64,000 nt of DNA. Source: Martinezella multihospitum (GTDB lineage Bacteria > Pseudomonadota > Alphaproteobacteria > Rhizobiales > Rhizobiaceae). The stretch covers positions 62,001 through 126,000 of the forward strand of contig NZ_FMAG01000007.1 of assembly GCF_900094585.1 (NCBI RefSeq), in the 5' to 3' direction. Below the pieces are notes generated by a model, which did not search any database, was not told the origin of the DNA, and was given only the letters and a program-made list of their open reading frames with translations. Below are positions 27,624 to 36,483 of this stretch, one piece after another (positions within the stretch are counted from its first letter, which is position 1; the number at the start of each line of letters is the position of its first letter). A program made the position numbers and the translations under genes.

Positions 27624-28955
27624 ATGGTACTGCATGTGGGATCCCTCGACGGTGGCATCGGCCACCGCAATGGCAGCCAGAAAATACTTCTGGTCGAGGA
27701 TTCGCGCATGTTTTCCGCAGTGCTGTCGCATCGGTTCGAAACCGAACTCGGCTTGGCTGTAACGCATTGCTCCTCCCTGAAAATGCTGAACGAGGTGCTT
27801 GCGGGGCCGGATAGCAGCTTCACGATGGCGGTGATCGACCTCAACCTTCCGGATGCTGCCCATGGAGAAGCCCTGGATGTTGCCGTCGCCCATGACATTC
27901 CCACCATCGTCTTTACGGCGTCTTTCGACATGGCGACGCGCAATCGAATCATGGAGCGCAATGTCGTCGACTATGTGCTCAAGGACGGCGAGTTCGCCCT
28001 CGACAATCTCGTCTCCTCGGTAAGGCGTGCCATTGCCAACCGGTCGATGCGTGTTCTGGTTGTGGACGATGTGCCTTCGGCCCGGAAAATGCTGACGGAC
28101 TTGCTGCATGCTCAGCAATTCAAGGTCGCTGAAGCCGGCACGGGTATCGAAGCCCTGGCGATGCTCGAAACATTCGACGACATCGAAATCGTCGTCACCG
28201 ACTACAATATGCCCGACATGAACGGCCATGAACTGACCCGCCGCATCCGCCACCGCTATGGCTCGGACCGGATGCGGATCATCGGCATTTCGTCTTCGAA
28301 CGATCGTTTGCTGTCTGCGACATTCCTGAAGGCGGGCGCGAGCGATTTCATCTACCGCCCCTTCGTTCAGGAGGAGCTGCAATGCCGCATCGCATTGAAT
28401 GTCGAGACGCTGTCGCAGCTGAAGCAATTGCGAGCGGCAGCGGCGAGCGATTATCTGACCGGGCTCTACAACAGACGCTATTTCTATGATCATGGTCCGC
28501 GTCTGGTCAATGAATGTCTGCGTCGCCAGCGTCCAAGCTCGGTTGCCATTCTCGACATCGATCACTTCAAGAATCTGAACGACACCTATGGTCACGAGAT
28601 CGGGGATCAGGTGCTGAAGGCCGTTGCCGCGAGGCTTCACGGGCTCTTGGAAGGCACGGATAATCTGCTCTCCCGCCTTGGCGGGGAAGAGTTCGCCATT
28701 CTGTTTGCGGAAATGAATTCGCGTGCGGCGACCGCGCTGTGCGATGAGGTCCGCCTTAGCCTTGCCAGCCTGAAGGTTCATGCCGACGACGAAGAGCTTT
28801 CGGTGACGGTTTCCATCGGTGTGGCGGAGATTGCTGGCTACGAGTCCTTCGACAACTATCTCAACGCCGCGGACCAATTCCTCTACATGGCCAAGCATAA
28901 CGGCCGAAACCAGGTCTATTCCGATTTCAAGATGGCCCAAGAGGCGGCCCAATAG
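27624..28955 (+). CDS. PleD-like response regulator/diguanylate cyclase (REC-REC-GGDEF)
   Basis: A 443-residue protein with REC1 (20-138, acceptor D72), REC2 (143-262, acceptor D193) and GGDEF (275-435). The cyclase domain has the Mg site around LDIDHFKNLNDTYGHEIGD and the active loop RLGGEEFAIL (353-357), so it should make cyclic-di-GMP from GTP. The inhibitory I-site position five residues upstream reads EGTD rather than RxxD, so product feedback may be weakened. GGAGG lies 12 bases before the ATG. Its paralogue without GGDEF is directly upstream. Confidence 0.9.
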   Translation: MVLHVGSLDGGIGHRNGSQKILLVEDSRMFSAVLSHRFETELGLAVTHCSSLKMLNEVLAGPDSSFTMAVIDLNLPDAAHGEALDVAVAHDIPTIVFTASFDMATRNRIMERNVVDYVLKDGEFALDNLVSSVRRAIANRSMRVLVVDDVPSARKMLTDLLHAQQFKVAEAGTGIEALAMLETFDDIEIVVTDYNMPDMNGHELTRRIRHRYGSDRMRIIGISSSNDRLLSATFLKAGASDFIYRPFVQEELQCRIALNVETLSQLKQLRAAAASDYLTGLYNRRYFYDHGPRLVNECLRRQRPSSVAILDIDHFKNLNDTYGHEIGDQVLKAVAARLHGLLEGTDNLLSRLGGEEFAILFAEMNSRAATALCDEVRLSLASLKVHADDEELSVTVSIGVAEIAGYESFDNYLNAADQFLYMAKHNGRNQVYSDFKMAQEAAQ

Positions 28956-28961
28956 GCCGCC
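28943..28961 (+). terminator. GC-rich hairpin at the end of the diguanylate cyclase gene
   Basis: GGCGGCC (28943-28949) and GGCCGCC (28955-28961) form a perfect 7-bp stem over the stop codon. No T-run follows, so it may protect the 3' end rather than terminate on its own. Confidence 0.35.
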
Positions 28962-28995
28962 TGCAATGATCCGATTGCCTTGATTTCCACCGCCC

Positions 28996-30030
28996 TCAGA
29001 CGACGATGCCGGTCCGGTTCGTTGACATGGTCAGTTTGCGCTCGGCGCGCTCCTGCTGCGGGGAACGGTTATAGAGTTCGCGATAACACTTGGAGAAATG
29101 CGAGGCGGAGACGAAGCCGCAGGCCACCGCCACTTCCACGACCGGCATGGAGGACTGCACGAGCAGATGCCGGGCGCGATCCAGGCGGATCTCAAGGTAG
29201 TAGCGAGCCGGCGAGCGGCCCATTTCCTGTCGGAACAGGCGCTCGATCTGGCGGCGCGACAGGCCGGCATCGTCGGCGATTTCCAGAAGCGACAGCGGCT
29301 CGGCGAGGTTGCTTTCCATCAGCTCGATGATCGATAGCACCTTGGAGTTCTGCACGCCCAGGCGCGCGCGCAGCGGTAGGCGCTGGCGGTCATGCGGGCT
29401 GCGGACACGATCGGTCAGCTGCTGTTCGCAGACCCGGTTGACGAGGTTCTCGCCAAAGTCCTGGCCGATGAGATTGAGCATCATGTCGAGCGAGGCGGTG
29501 CCGCCGGCGCATGTATAGAGGTTGCTGTCGACCTCATAGAGATCGGCATAGACTTCCGCCTGCGGGAAGGTTTCCGAAAAGCCCGGCAGGTTCTCCCAGT
29601 GGATCGCACAGCGCTTGCCGTTCAACAGGCCCGCTTGGGCAAGCACGTGGGCGCCCGTACAGAGGCTGCCGACGGCCACACCGCGATTGTACGTCTCGCG
29701 CAGCCAGGCATTGACCGACTTGTTGTGGAATTCTTCGACATAGATGCCGGAACAGACCAGCACCATGTTCGGGCGATTCTCGCCGCCGAGATAGCGGCGC
29801 TCGTCGGTGAGGGAGGAATTGACCTCCAACCCGATGCCGCTGGAGGAATAGACTTTCTGACCGTCCGTCGAGGCAAGCCGCCATGTATAGGCGGGATAGC
29901 CCAGCATGCGATTGGCAATCCGCAGCGTCTCGATCGCAGCGGAAAACGGCAGCATGGTGAAATGCGGAACAAGGAAGAAAACCAGGGAACGCGTCTTGAT
30001 CGGGGTCTTGCTCATGTTGTGAAAATCCAT
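28996..30030 (-). CDS. GlxA/GbdR-type AraC-family regulator with DJ-1/PfpI domain
   Basis: A 344-residue regulator. The N-terminal DJ-1/PfpI-like domain (15-180) includes VGSLCTGAHVLAQAGLLNGK and the AGGTASLDMML motif. The C-terminal AraC domain (230-325) has two helix-turn-helix units ending GFVSASHFSKCYRELYNRSP. The architecture is that of GbdR, CdhR and ArgR-type proteins, which activate catabolism of glycine betaine, carnitine and related compounds. Its position at one edge of a corrinoid methyltransferase cluster, with betaine import genes in the window, makes control of betaine catabolism likely. Confidence 0.85.
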   Translation of the reverse strand: MDFHNMSKTPIKTRSLVFFLVPHFTMLPFSAAIETLRIANRMLGYPAYTWRLASTDGQKVYSSSGIGLEVNSSLTDERRYLGGENRPNMVLVCSGIYVEEFHNKSVNAWLRETYNRGVAVGSLCTGAHVLAQAGLLNGKRCAIHWENLPGFSETFPQAEVYADLYEVDSNLYTCAGGTASLDMMLNLIGQDFGENLVNRVCEQQLTDRVRSPHDRQRLPLRARLGVQNSKVLSIIELMESNLAEPLSLLEIADDAGLSRRQIERLFRQEMGRSPARYYLEIRLDRARHLLVQSSMPVVEVAVACGFVSASHFSKCYRELYNRSPQQERAERKLTMSTNRTGIVV

Positions 30031-30318
30031 GCTCCAGGGCCGTTACGTATTCCTTGCGTCAAATACGTCGGCCCGATGGTCTATAAGCGACATTGGCATG
30101 GATAATCGCGGCCGCAAAGGGATATTTGCGTCTACTCTGAAAAATACGGGTCTAGAGAAGGGAAGCGAAGGGGAGGCGAGCGATATGCTCAAGCGGCGAA
30201 ATATATTTGCGGGTAATTCTCAGGATTAAAGTGCGATTCGCATCTGGATGCATAAGTGTTCAAAAGGCGACACTCTCTTGGGTTGAGCGTCGCCTTCAGT
30301 CGTTATGCTCTTTGACTA

Positions 30319-30522
30319 TCATCGTGTGGCTTTCGGATTCTTGATTTCGTTCGCGGCCGGCCAGCCCAAGTCCTTGCGCATGTCGTCGGACAGAGATTCG
30401 AGCTCGCGAAGAGAGCGCCACTGCTGCCAGCGATTAGCGAGGCGAGAAAAGAAGGGCACATAGCTGCTGCCGGGCGGAAACGGGTTCCGTGTGCCGGTTT
30501 GTCTATAACTGATCGTCGTCAT
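30319..30522 (-). CDS. DUF1127-family small protein
   Basis: A 67-residue protein with the C-terminal DUF1127 motif: NRWQQWRSLRELESLSDDMR followed by KDLGW. Such small basic proteins in alphaproteobacteria bind RNA or act in phosphate, carbon and stress responses. An AAAGGAACC-like site precedes the start. It lies next to another small gene in the same direction. Confidence 0.8.
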   Translation of the reverse strand: MTTISYRQTGTRNPFPPGSSYVPFFSRLANRWQQWRSLRELESLSDDMRKDLGWPAANEIKNPKATR

Positions 30523-30596
30523 TTTCGGGTTCCTTTCAGTGTCAACCGCTCAAAATGTCACGCCTATCGACAGTAAATATGGATCTGGCTGGCTCA

Positions 30597-30842
30597 TCAA
30601 TCAAACGAATAGATCTTATAGCTGCCATTAGTATTTTTGAAGGAAAGCAGCTTGCCGGGCTTTCGCTCAAGCGCCGCCAAGGTGCGATCCGGCGGGAGGC
30701 CGCGCGCATTGACGTCATCGATCAGATGAGCGGGAAAGCGTGTGGCAATCTCGTCGAGCGTATGCTGCGCCATCCGCTGAATTTTGCGGAGGCGTAGGAG
30801 TGAGAGAAGGCGAGAGGCTTCGTCCAATGCCGTGCCAGCCAT
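30597..30842 (-). CDS. hypothetical protein, 81 residues
   Basis: Starts MAGTALDEASRLLSLLRLRK, with a strong AAAGGAG eight bases before the ATG at 30842, which decides the start over longer frames. The protein is largely helical and basic, with the segment RMAQHTLDEIATRFPAHLID. No known domain is recognised. It diverges from the LysR gene across 123 bases, so they may share a regulatory region. Confidence 0.6.
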   Translation of the reverse strand: MAGTALDEASRLLSLLRLRKIQRMAQHTLDEIATRFPAHLIDDVNARGLPPDRTLAALERKPGKLLSFKNTNGSYKIYSFD

Positions 30843-30965
30843 GATTTTTACTCCTTTGAGGTTGTCTGCGTTCATTTCCATTGCATCTAATATGGTGCTT
30901 CGTTGACATTCAGACAAATGAAATGATATGGTGTTTAGGATCAGAAAAATTGAAAGGTAATCGAT

Positions 30966-31865
30966 ATGACCGTACCGTTCCGCCGGCCCATACCGTTGCT
31001 TGACAATGAAGTTCTGCGCACCTTCGTCGCGATTGCCGAAACGGGGAATTTTTCGACTGCGGCCGATGCTGTCTTTCGCACGCCGTCAGCTGTTTCGATG
31101 CAGATCAAGAAGCTGGAAGAGCAGCTCGGCGTCACGCTGTTCCTGCGCGATGCGCGCTCGGTGAGTCTGACGCAGCACGGCGAGATGCTGCTTTCCTATG
31201 CCCGCAACATACTGGCGCTCTCCAACGAGGCGGTTTCGCGCTTCATCATGCCTGAGCTCAGCGGCGTGGTGCGGCTTGGCGCTCCCGACGATATCGGCGA
31301 GCGGCTGCTGCCGAGCATCCTCAAAAGCTTTTCCGAGAGCTATCCGGGTATCATGGTCGATGTAACAGTCGATATGAGCATCCAGCTCAAAAAGCGCATC
31401 GAGGAGCAGCGGCTGGACCTCGCGCTGATCAACTGTGCGACGCGGCCTTTCCCGACGGAAGGTGAGGTGATCTATACGGAGCGTCTCGTCTGGGCTGGCG
31501 CCAAGTGCGGCACCGCCTATCGCCGCGATCCGCTGCCGATCTCGATCTGGGAAGAGGGCTGTATCTGGCGGTCGGAGGCCATGGCTCAGCTCGAGCGGCA
31601 GAAGCGCGCCTATCGCGTTTCCTATCTCAGTGCCCATACCATGGCGCAGCGTGCGGCGATCGTCTCCGATCTTGCCGTCGCCCCTTTCCCGCGCTCCTAC
31701 ATCACAGAGGATATGGAAATCCTCGGGCCGAGCGAGGGTCTGCCGGAGCTGACATCCTTCGACATCCGTCTGCTGACGGCATCGCAGATGACCGGGCCGA
31801 TGAAGGCGGTGGCCGATAGTATCCGCCAGGCCTTCGTCGAGATTGGACGCAAAATGGCCGCGTGA
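30966..31865 (+). CDS. LysR-family transcriptional regulator
   Basis: A 299-residue protein. The winged helix-turn-helix lies at residues 12-70: LRTFVAIAETGNFSTAADAV, then PSAVSMQIKKLEEQLG and LFLRDARSVSLTQHGE. A periplasmic-binding-like effector domain follows, beginning GVVRLGAPDD. AAAGG precedes the ATG. It sits beside, and convergent to, the corrinoid activator gene of the methyl-transfer cluster. It could regulate that cluster or the divergent small gene. The effector is unknown. Confidence 0.9.
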   Translation: MTVPFRRPIPLLDNEVLRTFVAIAETGNFSTAADAVFRTPSAVSMQIKKLEEQLGVTLFLRDARSVSLTQHGEMLLSYARNILALSNEAVSRFIMPELSGVVRLGAPDDIGERLLPSILKSFSESYPGIMVDVTVDMSIQLKKRIEEQRLDLALINCATRPFPTEGEVIYTERLVWAGAKCGTAYRRDPLPISIWEEGCIWRSEAMAQLERQKRAYRVSYLSAHTMAQRAAIVSDLAVAPFPRSYITEDMEILGPSEGLPELTSFDIRLLTASQMTGPMKAVADSIRQAFVEIGRKMAA

Positions 31866-31874
31866 ACCGCGGCC
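31856..31874 (-). terminator. hairpin between convergent LysR and activator genes
   Basis: GGCCGCG (31856-31862) and CGCGGCC (31868-31874) form a perfect 7-bp stem with a 5-base loop. On the reverse strand it is followed by ATTTTG, giving modest terminator character for the long corrinoid operon. It overlaps the LysR stop codon. Confidence 0.45.
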
Positions 31875-31900
31875 AATTATCTCTCGGGCAAATTGCTTTC

Positions 31901-33943
31901 TTACTCGCGGCTGCGGCGACGTCTGCGGCCGCCACCTTCTCCGCCATCATCGGAAAGCTGCTTGCGCTCCGGCAAGGTCACGACCTTCGCAAGTTCCGGG
32001 AAGCTGTCGACTTTGTTCGGGAGCGCCATGGCGTAGACGAAATGCTCCTGAAATTTTGATTCAAGCGCCGTCTCTATCTTCTCGATTTTCCTGACGGTTT
32101 CCTCGATCTCGCGGCGATGGTCGCGATTGAGTAGCGCCATGCGCGCGCCGGTGCCGGCGGCATTGCCGACGGCCTTGACCTTGTCGAGTTCACAGTCGGG
32201 TATCAAGCCCAGCACCATCGCATATTTCGGATCGATGAAGGTACCGAAGGCGCCGGCAAGGCCGATGCGGTCGACATGATCGATGCCCTGCTTGTCCATC
32301 AGCAGCTTGACGCCGGCATAGAGCGCCGCCTTGGCAAGCTGGATGGCGCGGATATCGTTCTGGGTGACCGTGATGCGCGGTTCGCCGTCGCGTAGCAGAT
32401 AGGAGTAGGTGCGGCCGTTCTGCAGGATGCGCGGCGAGCGCGCCGCCATCGCGCCATCCACGACGCCATCTTCGGAGATGATGCCTGTCAGGAACATCTC
32501 TGCGACGACCTCGATGATGGCCGAGCCGCAGATGCCGGTGACACCGATCTTGGCGGCCGCTTCTTCGAAGCCCGGTTCATCCGACCACGGCTCGATGCCG
32601 ATGACGCGATAGCGCGGTTCCAGTGTAATTGGATCGATGCGCACCCGCTCGATCGCGCCGGGAGCGGCGCGCTGGCCGCTGGAAATCTCCGCACCTTCGA
32701 AGGCGGGGCCAGTCGGCGAGGAGGCGGCGACGACACGATGGCGGTTGCCGAGGACGATCTCGGCATTGGTGCCGATGTCGACCAGCAGCATCATCTCATC
32801 CTGGCGATGTGGCCCTTCGGCAAGTGTCGCCGCAGCCGCATCGGCGCCGACATGGCCGGCGATGCAGGGCAGCATGTAGATGCGCGTGCCGGCATTCATC
32901 GGCAGGCCGATGTCAGCCGATTTCAGATGTACGGCTCCCGATACGGCGAGTGCGAAGGGAGCGCCGCCCAGTTCGGTCGGGTCGATGCCGAGGAACAGGT
33001 GGTGCATGATCGGGTTGCCGACGAAGACGGCGTTCAGAATATCCTGGCGCGAGACGCCGCCATCCGCGCAGACCTTGTCGATCAGGCCGTTCAAGGCCTC
33101 CCGAACGGCATTGGTCATAGCCTCGCGGCCGTCGGGGTTCATCATCACATAGGAGACGCGGCTCATCAGATCCTCGCCGAAGCGGATCTGCGGGTTGGAA
33201 GCGCCAGCCGAAGCGACGGTTCTTCCCGAGAGAAGCGAGGACAGGTGCATGGCGATCGTCGTGGAGCCGATATCGCAGGCGATGCCATAGGCCTCGTTCT
33301 TCAGGCCCGGATAGAGCGCGATGAGGCGAGGGCGCTCGGTGTTCAGATCGCGATGAATGGCCGCCGTTACCTTCCATTCGCCCTTGCGCAGGATCGATTG
33401 CACCTGCGGAATGAGATTAAAATCCACTTCGAGATTGTCGTATTTCCAATCCGCGGCGATCGCCGCCTTCAGGCGGTCGAGGTCGCCGAGCGGCTTGTGC
33501 ATGTCGGGCTCCTCGACCTCGACGTAGCACATGTGCACGGCTGGATCGCGGGCAATGACGCGCTCGTCGGCCGCCTTGCGCACGACCTGCGCATTGATGA
33601 CGGTATCCTGCGGCACGTCGATGACGAGATCGCCCTGGATGAGGGCGGAACAGGAGAGGCGGCGGCCTTCAGGCAGATCGCGCACCTCGGCATAGCGCCG
33701 CTCCTTCGGGCCGATCGGAGACAGGTGATCGTTGGAGGAGACGATCTTGTGCTTGGCGAAATTGCCTTCCTGCACGGAGACCTGGCAGCGTCCGCAGGTG
33801 GCGCGGCCGCCACAGACGCTTTCGACATAGACGCCGAGCTGGCGCGCGGCCTCAAGCACGGGCGTTCCCACGGGGAAGTGGCCGCGCTTGCCGGAGGGCA
33901 TGAAAAGGACAAGAGGTTTGGCGCTGTCGCTGGCTTCGGCCAC
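31901..33943 (-). CDS. corrinoid-protein reductive activator (RACo/RamA-like: 2Fe-2S ferredoxin + ASKHA ATPase, DUF4445)
   Basis: A 680-residue protein. An N-terminal ferredoxin domain carries the plant-type 2Fe-2S ligands in VCGGRATCGRCQV and a fourth Cys in RRLSCSAL. A linker and a large ASKHA-type domain follow, with GIACDIGSTTIAMHL (about 235) and LLVDIGTNAEIVLG (about 375). Such proteins use ATP to re-reduce Co(II) corrinoid protein to the active Co(I) state. The start is GTG at 33943. It is the last gene of the methyl-transfer operon, with a basic C-terminal tail. Confidence 0.88.
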   Translation of the reverse strand: MAEASDSAKPLVLFMPSGKRGHFPVGTPVLEAARQLGVYVESVCGGRATCGRCQVSVQEGNFAKHKIVSSNDHLSPIGPKERRYAEVRDLPEGRRLSCSALIQGDLVIDVPQDTVINAQVVRKAADERVIARDPAVHMCYVEVEEPDMHKPLGDLDRLKAAIAADWKYDNLEVDFNLIPQVQSILRKGEWKVTAAIHRDLNTERPRLIALYPGLKNEAYGIACDIGSTTIAMHLSSLLSGRTVASAGASNPQIRFGEDLMSRVSYVMMNPDGREAMTNAVREALNGLIDKVCADGGVSRQDILNAVFVGNPIMHHLFLGIDPTELGGAPFALAVSGAVHLKSADIGLPMNAGTRIYMLPCIAGHVGADAAAATLAEGPHRQDEMMLLVDIGTNAEIVLGNRHRVVAASSPTGPAFEGAEISSGQRAAPGAIERVRIDPITLEPRYRVIGIEPWSDEPGFEEAAAKIGVTGICGSAIIEVVAEMFLTGIISEDGVVDGAMAARSPRILQNGRTYSYLLRDGEPRITVTQNDIRAIQLAKAALYAGVKLLMDKQGIDHVDRIGLAGAFGTFIDPKYAMVLGLIPDCELDKVKAVGNAAGTGARMALLNRDHRREIEETVRKIEKIETALESKFQEHFVYAMALPNKVDSFPELAKVVTLPERKQLSDDGGEGGGRRRRRSRE

Positions 33944-33955
33944 GGATCAGCCTTT

Positions 33956-34300
33956 CTATTTGCTAAGGCGGCGCACGTTCGAGCGAACGCGCTTGCTGTA
34001 TGGTTTGACGGCCGCGTGGGCGATCGAATCTGCAGCTCGTTGAGCCGAGGCTTTACGCCCCGTCGCGATTGCCGTCATTGCCGCAATATTCTGTTCAGCC
34101 ATCGCCATATTGGCAGCGATGACACTTTCGCTGGCGGCCGCCATCTTCTCGGTGATCATGCGGTTGAATTCGGCCGTATTCACTCGGCCGCCGGTCATAG
34201 CCGTCATCCACATTTGCGACAGGCGCATCCCGATCACCATAGGTGCCTCAATCCACAAAGTGGCGAGATCATCGGAAAGCCGGCGGCTCGGATAGGTCAT
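33956..34300 (-). CDS. 114-residue helical protein of the corrinoid cluster, unknown function
   Basis: The start at 34300 follows two bases after the methyl-THF methyltransferase stop and gives MTYPSRRLSDDLATLWIEAP. The protein is almost entirely helical, with alanine- and methionine-rich segments (ITEKMAAASESVIAANMAMA) and a basic end. The composition resembles phasin-like or scaffold proteins; no cofactor motif is visible. The tight spacing in the operon implies a role with the methyltransferase or activator, but none can be named. Confidence 0.7.
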   Translation of the reverse strand: MTYPSRRLSDDLATLWIEAPMVIGMRLSQMWMTAMTGGRVNTAEFNRMITEKMAAASESVIAANMAMAEQNIAAMTAIATGRKASAQRAADSIAHAAVKPYSKRVRSNVRRLSK

Positions 34301-34302
34301 CG

Positions 34303-35271
34303 CTACTCCCTCGCTGCCCCTGCACCGGCACGTGCTGCGCGACCGCCGCGACGTCCGCCACCGGCGGCGGGGGCTGCCGTTGCTGCTGCCGCTACCGTGC
34401 CACCTTCGGCCGGCTTGTAGTCGCGATAGGTCATAATCCAGTTGGTGCAATTGGCATCCGTACCGTTCAAGACATTAGCGGCGCGCACGGCTTCCATTTC
34501 CTGTGGGCGGCAGGGGTTCATGATGGCGGAGGTCATGCCCGCGCCGATGACCATCGGGATGAAGCCGGCATTGATGCCGTGGCGATGCGGCAGGCCGAAG
34601 GAGATGTTGGAGAGGCCGCAGGTCGTGTTGACCTTCAGCTCGTTGCGCAGGCGGTGCAGCAGCGCAAAGACTTGGCGGCCGGCATCACCTAGCGCCCCGA
34701 TCGGCATGACGAGCGGGTCGACGACGATATCATGCGGCTTGATGCCGTGATCCATGGCGCGCTCGACAATCTTCTTCGCAACGGCAAAGCGGACGTCCGG
34801 GTCCATGGAAATGCCCGTTTCGTCGTTCGAGATGGCGACGACGGGCACATCGTATTTCTTGACCAGCGGCAGGATGGCTTCGAGCTTTTCCTCTTCGCCC
34901 GTGACCGAGTTGACCAGCGGCCGGCCCTTGGCAACCTTGAGCGCCGCTTCGATCGCCGCGGTGACCGAGCTGTCGATCGAAAGGGGCACGTCGACCAGGC
35001 CCTGCACGATTTCAAGCGTCTGCACCAGAAGACCCGGTTCGGTCTCGTTCGGATTGACCGAGGTGACGCCCGCGTTGACATCGAGCATGGTTGCGCCGGC
35101 AGCCACCTGTTCCAGAGCGTCCTTGATGACTGTGTCGAAATTGCCTTCGATCATCTCGGCAGCGAGCTTCTTGCGCCCTGTCGGATTGATGCGCTCGCCG
35201 ATCACGCAGAAAGGCTGGTCGAAGCCTATGATGATCTCGCGGGTGGCGGAGGCAACGATGGTACGCGTCAT
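34303..35271 (-). CDS. methyltetrahydrofolate:corrinoid-protein methyltransferase (MeTr/AcsE-like)
   Basis: A 322-residue pterin-binding TIM barrel. Visible are the opening FCVIGERINPTGRKKLAAEM, the conserved MLDVNAGV strand, the PLSIDSS loop, NSVTGE, and the GLSNISFGLP motif with the NxxSFG pattern of MeTr and MetH. It should move the methyl group between corrinoid protein and tetrahydrofolate, here probably making 5-methyl-THF. The last 40 residues are a low-complexity Ala/Gly/Arg tail not needed for the fold. It lies between MetF and the activator in one operon. Confidence 0.9.
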   Translation of the reverse strand: MTRTIVASATREIIIGFDQPFCVIGERINPTGRKKLAAEMIEGNFDTVIKDALEQVAAGATMLDVNAGVTSVNPNETEPGLLVQTLEIVQGLVDVPLSIDSSVTAAIEAALKVAKGRPLVNSVTGEEEKLEAILPLVKKYDVPVVAISNDETGISMDPDVRFAVAKKIVERAMDHGIKPHDIVVDPLVMPIGALGDAGRQVFALLHRLRNELKVNTTCGLSNISFGLPHRHGINAGFIPMVIGAGMTSAIMNPCRPQEMEAVRAANVLNGTDANCTNWIMTYRDYKPAEGGTVAAAATAAPAAGGGRRGGRAARAGAGAARE

Positions 35272-35373
35272 ATCTGATCCTCTGGTCAGTTGGCTCGATA
35301 GCTGTCTATCGTGCGATGATTTGGGTTACAAGCCGGCCGATTCCTCCACCGGTCCGGTTGTGATCTGTCGAAT

Positions 35374-36480
35374 TCAATGCGCCTGCTGCGGCGTGTGGTG
35401 GGCGGCGATTTCGGCCATGGCCTGCTGGTTTTCTTCCCTGCCTTCGCTGATCTGGTGCAGTCGTTCGGCGACGAGCGCATCCGTGCGGCTTGCCTCGCGC
35501 TTCCACGGCTGACGGCCCTTCAGCACGCCGGAATCATGCACCATCTCAGCGACATATTCTTCCTGGCGGTAGGCCATGACGTGAATGCCGGAAACGCCCT
35601 CGATCTCCTTCACCTCGTTGATGATATCGATGCAGAGCTGCTTGCCTTCCTTCTTCTGGTCCTGCGCTCCCTCGATGCGCTTGATGACTTCATCGGGAAT
35701 ATGAACGCCCGGCACGTTGGAGCGCATCCAGCGGGCGGTCTTTGCCGAGGCAAGCGGACCGACGCCGACGAGAATGAAGCATTTTTCGTTGAGGCCGAGG
35801 TCGCGAACCTTCTTCATGTATTCGCGGAACATCGGCACGTCGTAGCAATACTGGCTCTGGACGAACTGCGCGCCGGCCTCGATCTTCTTTGCCAGCCGAT
35901 AGGGGCGGAAATCGTAAGGCGGAGCGAAGGGATTGATGGCGGCGCCGAGGAAGACTTTCGGCGGCGAGGTCAGCTTGCGGCCGGAGAGAAACTTGGCGTT
36001 ATCGCGCATGATACGCACGGTTTCGAGCAGCGACATGCAATCGAGGTCGAAGACAGGCTTGGCCCCTGGCTGGTCGCCCGCCTGCACGCCGTCACCGGTC
36101 AGGCACATGATGTTGCACACGCCCATAGCGGCAGCACCCAGCACGTCACCCTGGATGGCGATGCGGTTCTTGTCGCGGCAGGCGATCTGCATGATGGGTG
36201 CATAACCCATGCGGGTCAGCAGCGCGCAGATCCCGACCGAAGACATATGGCAGTTGGCGCCCGAGGCATCGACGGCGTTGATGCCATCGACCCAGCCCTC
36301 GAAAATGGCGGCGCGCTCGTAGACGTCTTCGGCATTGGCGCTGTCGGGCGGATTGAGTTCCGCCGTGACGGCGAATTCGCCGCGGCGAAGCACGCGCTCC
36401 AGCCGCCCGAGCGAATAATGGCCGGGCAGGGGATCGAGCGGCAGATGGACGCCAAGCGGGTTTTCATCGATATGCGACAT
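35374..36480 (-). CDS. methylenetetrahydrofolate reductase, MetF family
   Basis: A 368-residue MTHFR TIM barrel with AVTAELNPPDSANAEDV at the first strand (catalytic Glu in TAELNPP), LTGDGVQAGDQPGA in the FAD region and AGAQFVQSQYCYDV near the substrate site. It differs from housekeeping MetF and resembles the MetF of methyl-transfer clusters. The MetV-like gene ends three bases upstream, so the pair may form a complex. In this context it would oxidise 5-methyl-THF to methylene-THF, feeding methyl carbons into C1 metabolism. The direction is inferred. Confidence 0.88.
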   Translation of the reverse strand: MSHIDENPLGVHLPLDPLPGHYSLGRLERVLRRGEFAVTAELNPPDSANAEDVYERAAIFEGWVDGINAVDASGANCHMSSVGICALLTRMGYAPIMQIACRDKNRIAIQGDVLGAAAMGVCNIMCLTGDGVQAGDQPGAKPVFDLDCMSLLETVRIMRDNAKFLSGRKLTSPPKVFLGAAINPFAPPYDFRPYRLAKKIEAGAQFVQSQYCYDVPMFREYMKKVRDLGLNEKCFILVGVGPLASAKTARWMRSNVPGVHIPDEVIKRIEGAQDQKKEGKQLCIDIINEVKEIEGVSGIHVMAYRQEEYVAEMVHDSGVLKGRQPWKREASRTDALVAERLHQISEGREENQQAMAEIAAHHTPQQAH

Positions 36481-36483
36481 CGC

